A DNA stretch of 64,000 nucleotides, from positions 5,249,872 through 5,313,871 of the forward strand of contig JAESIW010000020.1 in assembly GCA_016802295.1 (NCBI GenBank), given 5' to 3'. Below are positions 60,280 to 64,000 of the stretch, piece after piece. The notes beneath the pieces were generated by a model. It was not told the DNA's origin. It did no database searches and saw only the letters and a program-made list of their open reading frames with translations. Each line of letters begins with the position of its first letter. The first letter of the stretch is position 1. Source of the DNA: Brachionus rotundiformis. Its lineage: Eukaryota > Rotifera > Eurotatoria > Ploima > Brachionidae. Position numbers and translations under genes: made by a program.

Positions 60280-60830
60280 TCAATAAAAACAATCATGAAT
60301 ATTAAGAAAGATTATTACAATACTAGCAGAGCATGGTATCCTTATATAGAAAAAGATACAAAAGAACCTAAGATATTTCAAAAAAGAGTAACTAAGTTGA
60401 TTCCAAAAGTTGGTGGCTAAGATTATCAAAAACGCTTGTTAAGGCTAGATTTAATTAATTTGAGTACAAGGAGATTAAGAGGTGATCTGATTCAGATGTA
60501 CAAATTGGTAAACAATTATGAAGAAATTAAATCTAATAAAGGAATCAATTATAGTCTTAATACAAAAACTGATAGTCAAAGATATGAATAGAGAATAAAT
60601 AGCTATTGTCTAACTCGTGAAAGAATAAAATATTGTCTCCCGAGATATAACTTTTTTACAAATAGAATTGTAAATGAATGGAATAAACTACCGGAAGCAA
60701 AAGCAAAGAATCTAAATAGTTTATAAGCGAAGCTTGATAGTTGGATGGCAAAACAAAAATACTGCTACAGCTCTCTAAGGCTATGCTTAGATAACCTCTA
60801 AGCTACGGTTTGAACTACTACAAATCCTAT
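60280..60830 (+). mobile_element. Non-LTR retrotransposon 3' end, decayed
   Basis: Plus-strand frames give WYPYIEKDTKEPKIFQKRVTKLIP, a stop, then YQKRLLRLDLINLSTRRLRGD, LIQMYKLVNNYEEI, ERIKYCLPRYNFFTNRIVNEWNKLP and a Cys-containing tail. This is the order seen at the end of CR1/Jockey-like ORF2 proteins (Q.RATKL, RR.RGD.I..YK, F..R....WN.LP). At least three stops interrupt it. It could be a longer piece of the same family as the fragments at 17.4 and 31.4 kb. Confidence 0.75.
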
Positions 60831-61687
60831 TATAAATAAATTCTGAATTTTCAAATTGAGAATATAATTCAATTTTTTAATTTGGTAAATTAATATCAAC
60901 TAGCTTAAACATAAATAAAACATAAAATAAGACTAAATACATTTTATTTTTATTGAAACCTTTATAAATGATTTATAGTATACTTAAAGATTTATCTTTG
61001 CCTAAAAAAATTCGGTATTTAATTAAAAATATTTTAAAAAACTAAGTGAATACATTTTAATTCAAAACAATTAGCTTTAATAATAAAAACTTAAGTAAGT
61101 TTGTGTCCAAACTGTAAATAAAAAGAATACTCTTTATTAATAGTGCTAAATGATTAAAATCAAGATTTTTATTTAATTTAATAAGAATATATTTTATTTA
61201 TAATATTACAAAGAATTTATGGACAGTGTATAAAAGTCTTTATAAAAGGTAACGGAAAAAAATCGAGTTAATTTAGTGATATGACAGGGTTGTTTCCTTT
61301 AGATAAATTTGTTAATATGATTTTATTGTGTTTTTAAACTATTCAAATTTTTAAAGAAGATTAACAAATGAAGTAATTGAATCAAAACAATTGACTTATT
61401 TAAAAACAAATTGGATAGAATTTTGAAAGACTAAAATATTGCTTAAAGTATGGTAAATCCAGACTTCACACAAAAGCGTAGAAATTATTATTATTATTAT
61501 TATTCTAAATCTAAAATTTAGCTATAAATCAAAAAATATTTATTGAATAAACATTTAATTCTATAAAAGTTTAAGTGATAAAGTTTTGTTGAATATTTAT
61601 ATTTTTTACTTTTTGGTAAAAATTTAATGTGCAATTTCAAACTATCAAAACCAAATTTTTTTAAAATTTTTTTTAACCTGATTTTAC
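60831..61687. other. Intergenic between retroelement tail and presenilin
   Basis: AT-rich, with an (ATT)n microsatellite at 61484-61504. It includes the presenilin 3' UTR on the minus strand. No gene seen. Confidence 0.5.
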
Positions 61688-63380
61688 TCATATAAAAACT
61701 TGATAATATGTTAGATTATCATAAAATGGTCGCACAACTAAATTAGTCAAAAAATAAAATATTAGACCAAAAAACAAAGATATTGGCAACGCTGGCAACG
61801 GCTTATGAAAAACTGCCAATAGAACAAGCGTCAAGCACAGGCCCTTTAATAATAGAAAAAGTAAAATAAACAATTCTCTATAATAAATTACTTACAATTA
61901 AAATTGCGACAAAACACGCTATTACCGTGTTCCAATCGCCTAATATGGAAGCTTTGCCGACTAGAATACTGTAAAATATGAAATCACCCAGACCTAACTT
62001 TACACCATCTAAAGAGAATAATTTTTGAAAAGAAATAAAAAAATCTTTTAAAATTTACTATCTTCTTCTTCTTGCTGTTGATGCTCAATCTCTTGGATAG
62101 TTTGACGATTTGCATGACCAGCTCTTGGACCAACGTGTCTATTCCTAATTTCGGTACTCTGATTTTGATTAGTTGATTGAATAACTTGACTTCTTATTGG
62201 AATTTCGCTTTCGGTTTCATTTTGATTCAAATTAGATGAAGGGTCCTGTTCTAAAGGAGTATTGCTTTCAGCTCGAGTTGCCATCATGTAAATTAGAGTA
62301 GCTTTTTAAAAAAATATAAATTTTCCAAAAGGATGATTCAATTAGATATATTTTACATGAATAAACCATTGATGGGAAAAGATTGTCATTTCTATTTTTG
62401 GCAGTCTCGACCAAGATTCGCAAGGGACCAAATGGACAAAGAACTGCAATCAAATCCCATATGGAAATGAATGCCAAAAGTACCCATGTTGTCCATTCTG
62501 GAAGATATTTTATGAAAATCAATGCCATCTGAACACATGTAAATATCAAAAAAATTTGCTGCAATATCAACGGGCCTTTCCAGTGAATAACTACCATTCC
62601 CAATATGCCAAAATTCCAGAGCAAAATTGAAAAGCTGAGCATATCAATCACGATGTTGAACTGCTTGAAAAATTCTGTAATAAACATAAATGTGAATAAG
62701 AATAATAACATCAGGGATGAAAATGCTAGCCATCCATGAATAACTTTGTAAAATTTAAATTTGTATAATAAAATCAGAACAACTGTCATAACTACAACGA
62801 CTCCTAAGAAAATCGAAGCGTTAGCAATCGACATCCATAGCTTAGTTCCACCAGAGTCTTGCGAATCCTCATTAAAAGGAGTATAAATTCTTAGCAAAAA
62901 AATTAAAAATTTTTTTTAAAAATTTCAAAATAAAACCAACAATTGAGCCCCATTGCTTTTTTGGTATGATTTAATGGCACTTAAGCTGATAATTACAAAA
63001 AGTAAACATATGGTCACTGGTATAAATAACTTAACCACGTGCTGAGCTCCATATTTCAAAATTATTTCCTCTTGAATCTCATCTAAATTTTCTTCATCAT
63101 TACTTGAACTTCCATTTCGATTAGCTAGCTCGACTGAAGCCTGTACATCATCCTGATCTCTAGGCCTTCTCGAGTTTCTTGGCTCTATGATCTTAATTTC
63201 TGTTCCTGTATTAGTTGATGAGGAGGCCATATTATCTGCGTTTATCTTTTTTTAAAAAGTTATATTCATTGTTTATATTTAATATTTAATTCTTACAGAA
63301 CGATAATTTTCCAATTGACGATTTGCAGCTTTTAATAAATCGTACTCATTTGAATTATTATTATCCAACAAGTCAGACAT
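61688..63380 (-). CDS. PSEN: Presenilin, catalytic subunit of gamma-secretase
   Basis: Intramembrane aspartyl protease that cleaves Notch and other type I membrane proteins. Minus-strand exons in order: 63380-63297, 63245-62941, 62889-62357, 62301-62059, 62008-61896, 61843-61688; they total 1434 nt, 477 residues, close to the human protein. The N-terminal 80 residues are hydrophilic, followed by KLFIPVTICLLFVIISL as the first membrane segment and QLIYTPFNEDSQDSGG. HWKGPL and IKYLPEWTTWVLL precede the first catalytic Asp at about residue 275 (IWDLIAVL). A Gln/Asn/Glu-rich loop of about 80 residues follows, then GLGDF with the second Asp at about 397, and KPLPALP with the essential PALP motif at 443-446. 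All key residues are intact. Joining exon 62357-62889 to 62059-62301 gives YSSTLIYMMA as in the family. Confidence 0.96.
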
Positions 63381-64000
63381 TATTTTCTTCCTTGTTGTAA
63401 AGATTAAATAATTTCTCTAAAAATTAGAAACTAAATTTATAATTTTTTTATGAATAGCTTATGATTTCTTAAGATATCATTTAACCTAAGTCAAATGTGT
63501 ATTGTCAACAAAATTATTTTGATTATCTTAATAATTTAAAATTTTAATTTATAAATTAGACCGGTAAAAATACACTGCTATAAATATCTAAACTAATTTT
63601 ACATTATGTTTACTATATGGATGATCCGTATAAATTATATTTATAGAAATTTTAAGTATTATTAAAAATATTAGTTAAAATTTATTATTTTAAGAATTAA
63701 AATTTCTAATAACATGAAATTGACTAATTTCAATATTAGATTTTATCAAATTATTATTTTATATGTCAACAAAATTATGTAATTAAGACCATAAAATTTT
63801 TTACGATTAATTGATTTTAATTAAGTGATTATTATTATATTTAAAAATATCGATGAAAAAAAATTCTCATTTCTCATTTATTGAAAAAAAACTTAAAAAT
63901 TTATTTTTTCTGACTTAGACTTTAGATATGATCGGAATTTTCCAATTATAATATTAACTTAATAGATAAATAGGATTTCATATTATTTACTTCATTTAAA
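63381..64000. other. Presenilin upstream region
   Basis: Very AT-rich to the end of the window. No exon or recognisable element seen. It should contain the presenilin promoter on the minus strand. Confidence 0.45.

Noticed and set aside
62455..62470. Presenilin Tyr-to-Trp before the first catalytic Asp as a damaged active site
   Set aside because: Trp at this position is, as far as I recall, normal in several invertebrate presenilins, and both catalytic Asp and PALP are intact.

Overview
The window reads as AT-rich nuclear DNA of a small invertebrate. Genes are split by GT-AG introns that are mostly about 45-60 bases long. There are axonemal dynein and MNS1 genes, a presenilin, and decayed non-LTR retrotransposons. 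A monogonont rotifer, or another compact spiralian such as a flatworm, would fit. The lineage is an inference; no rRNA, organelle or lineage-specific marker is present. Exon chains below were assembled by eye from splice signals and reading phase. For the dynein (22 exons, total divisible by three), the presenilin (6 exons) and the F-box gene (first 6 exons) every phase closes.

Layout. 1-7140 (+): the 3' part of a large secreted modular protein, built from a duplicated three-exon cassette, a second cysteine module, mucin-like linkers and a tyrosine-rich block. 7841-22171 (+): a complete inner-arm axonemal dynein heavy chain, about 4005 residues; its only large intron carries a retrotransposon relic. 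22172-25007: non-coding, with a GC-rich island and an array of a CpG-containing 9-mer. 25008-27225 (-): an F-box gene interrupted by an assembly gap. 28639-29730 (-) XRCC2 and 29881-30630 (-) ESCO-type cohesin acetyltransferase lie 150 bp apart. 31.3-33.3 kb: retroelement graveyard and a small structured element between 9-bp direct repeats.

34260-35333 (-) and 52223-53161 (+) are divergent, intronless coding regions for two related single-pass membrane proteins. About 16.9 kb with no convincing exon separates them, in a window where other gene spacings are mostly 0.1-3 kb. This architecture suggests a developmental regulatory landscape and is the main candidate for something undescribed. 53.2-58.6 kb is largely non-coding, with a perfect 20-bp hairpin and one possible small exon. 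58604-60097 (+): MNS1. 60.2-60.8 kb: a retrotransposon tail. 61688-63380 (-): complete presenilin.

The genes do not form one pathway. Dynein and MNS1 serve motile cilia, ESCO and XRCC2 serve cohesion and recombination repair, and presenilin is the gamma-secretase protease. Two N gaps (458 and 363 bases) are each flanked on both sides by near-identical sequence, so they probably mark unmerged overlapping contigs.
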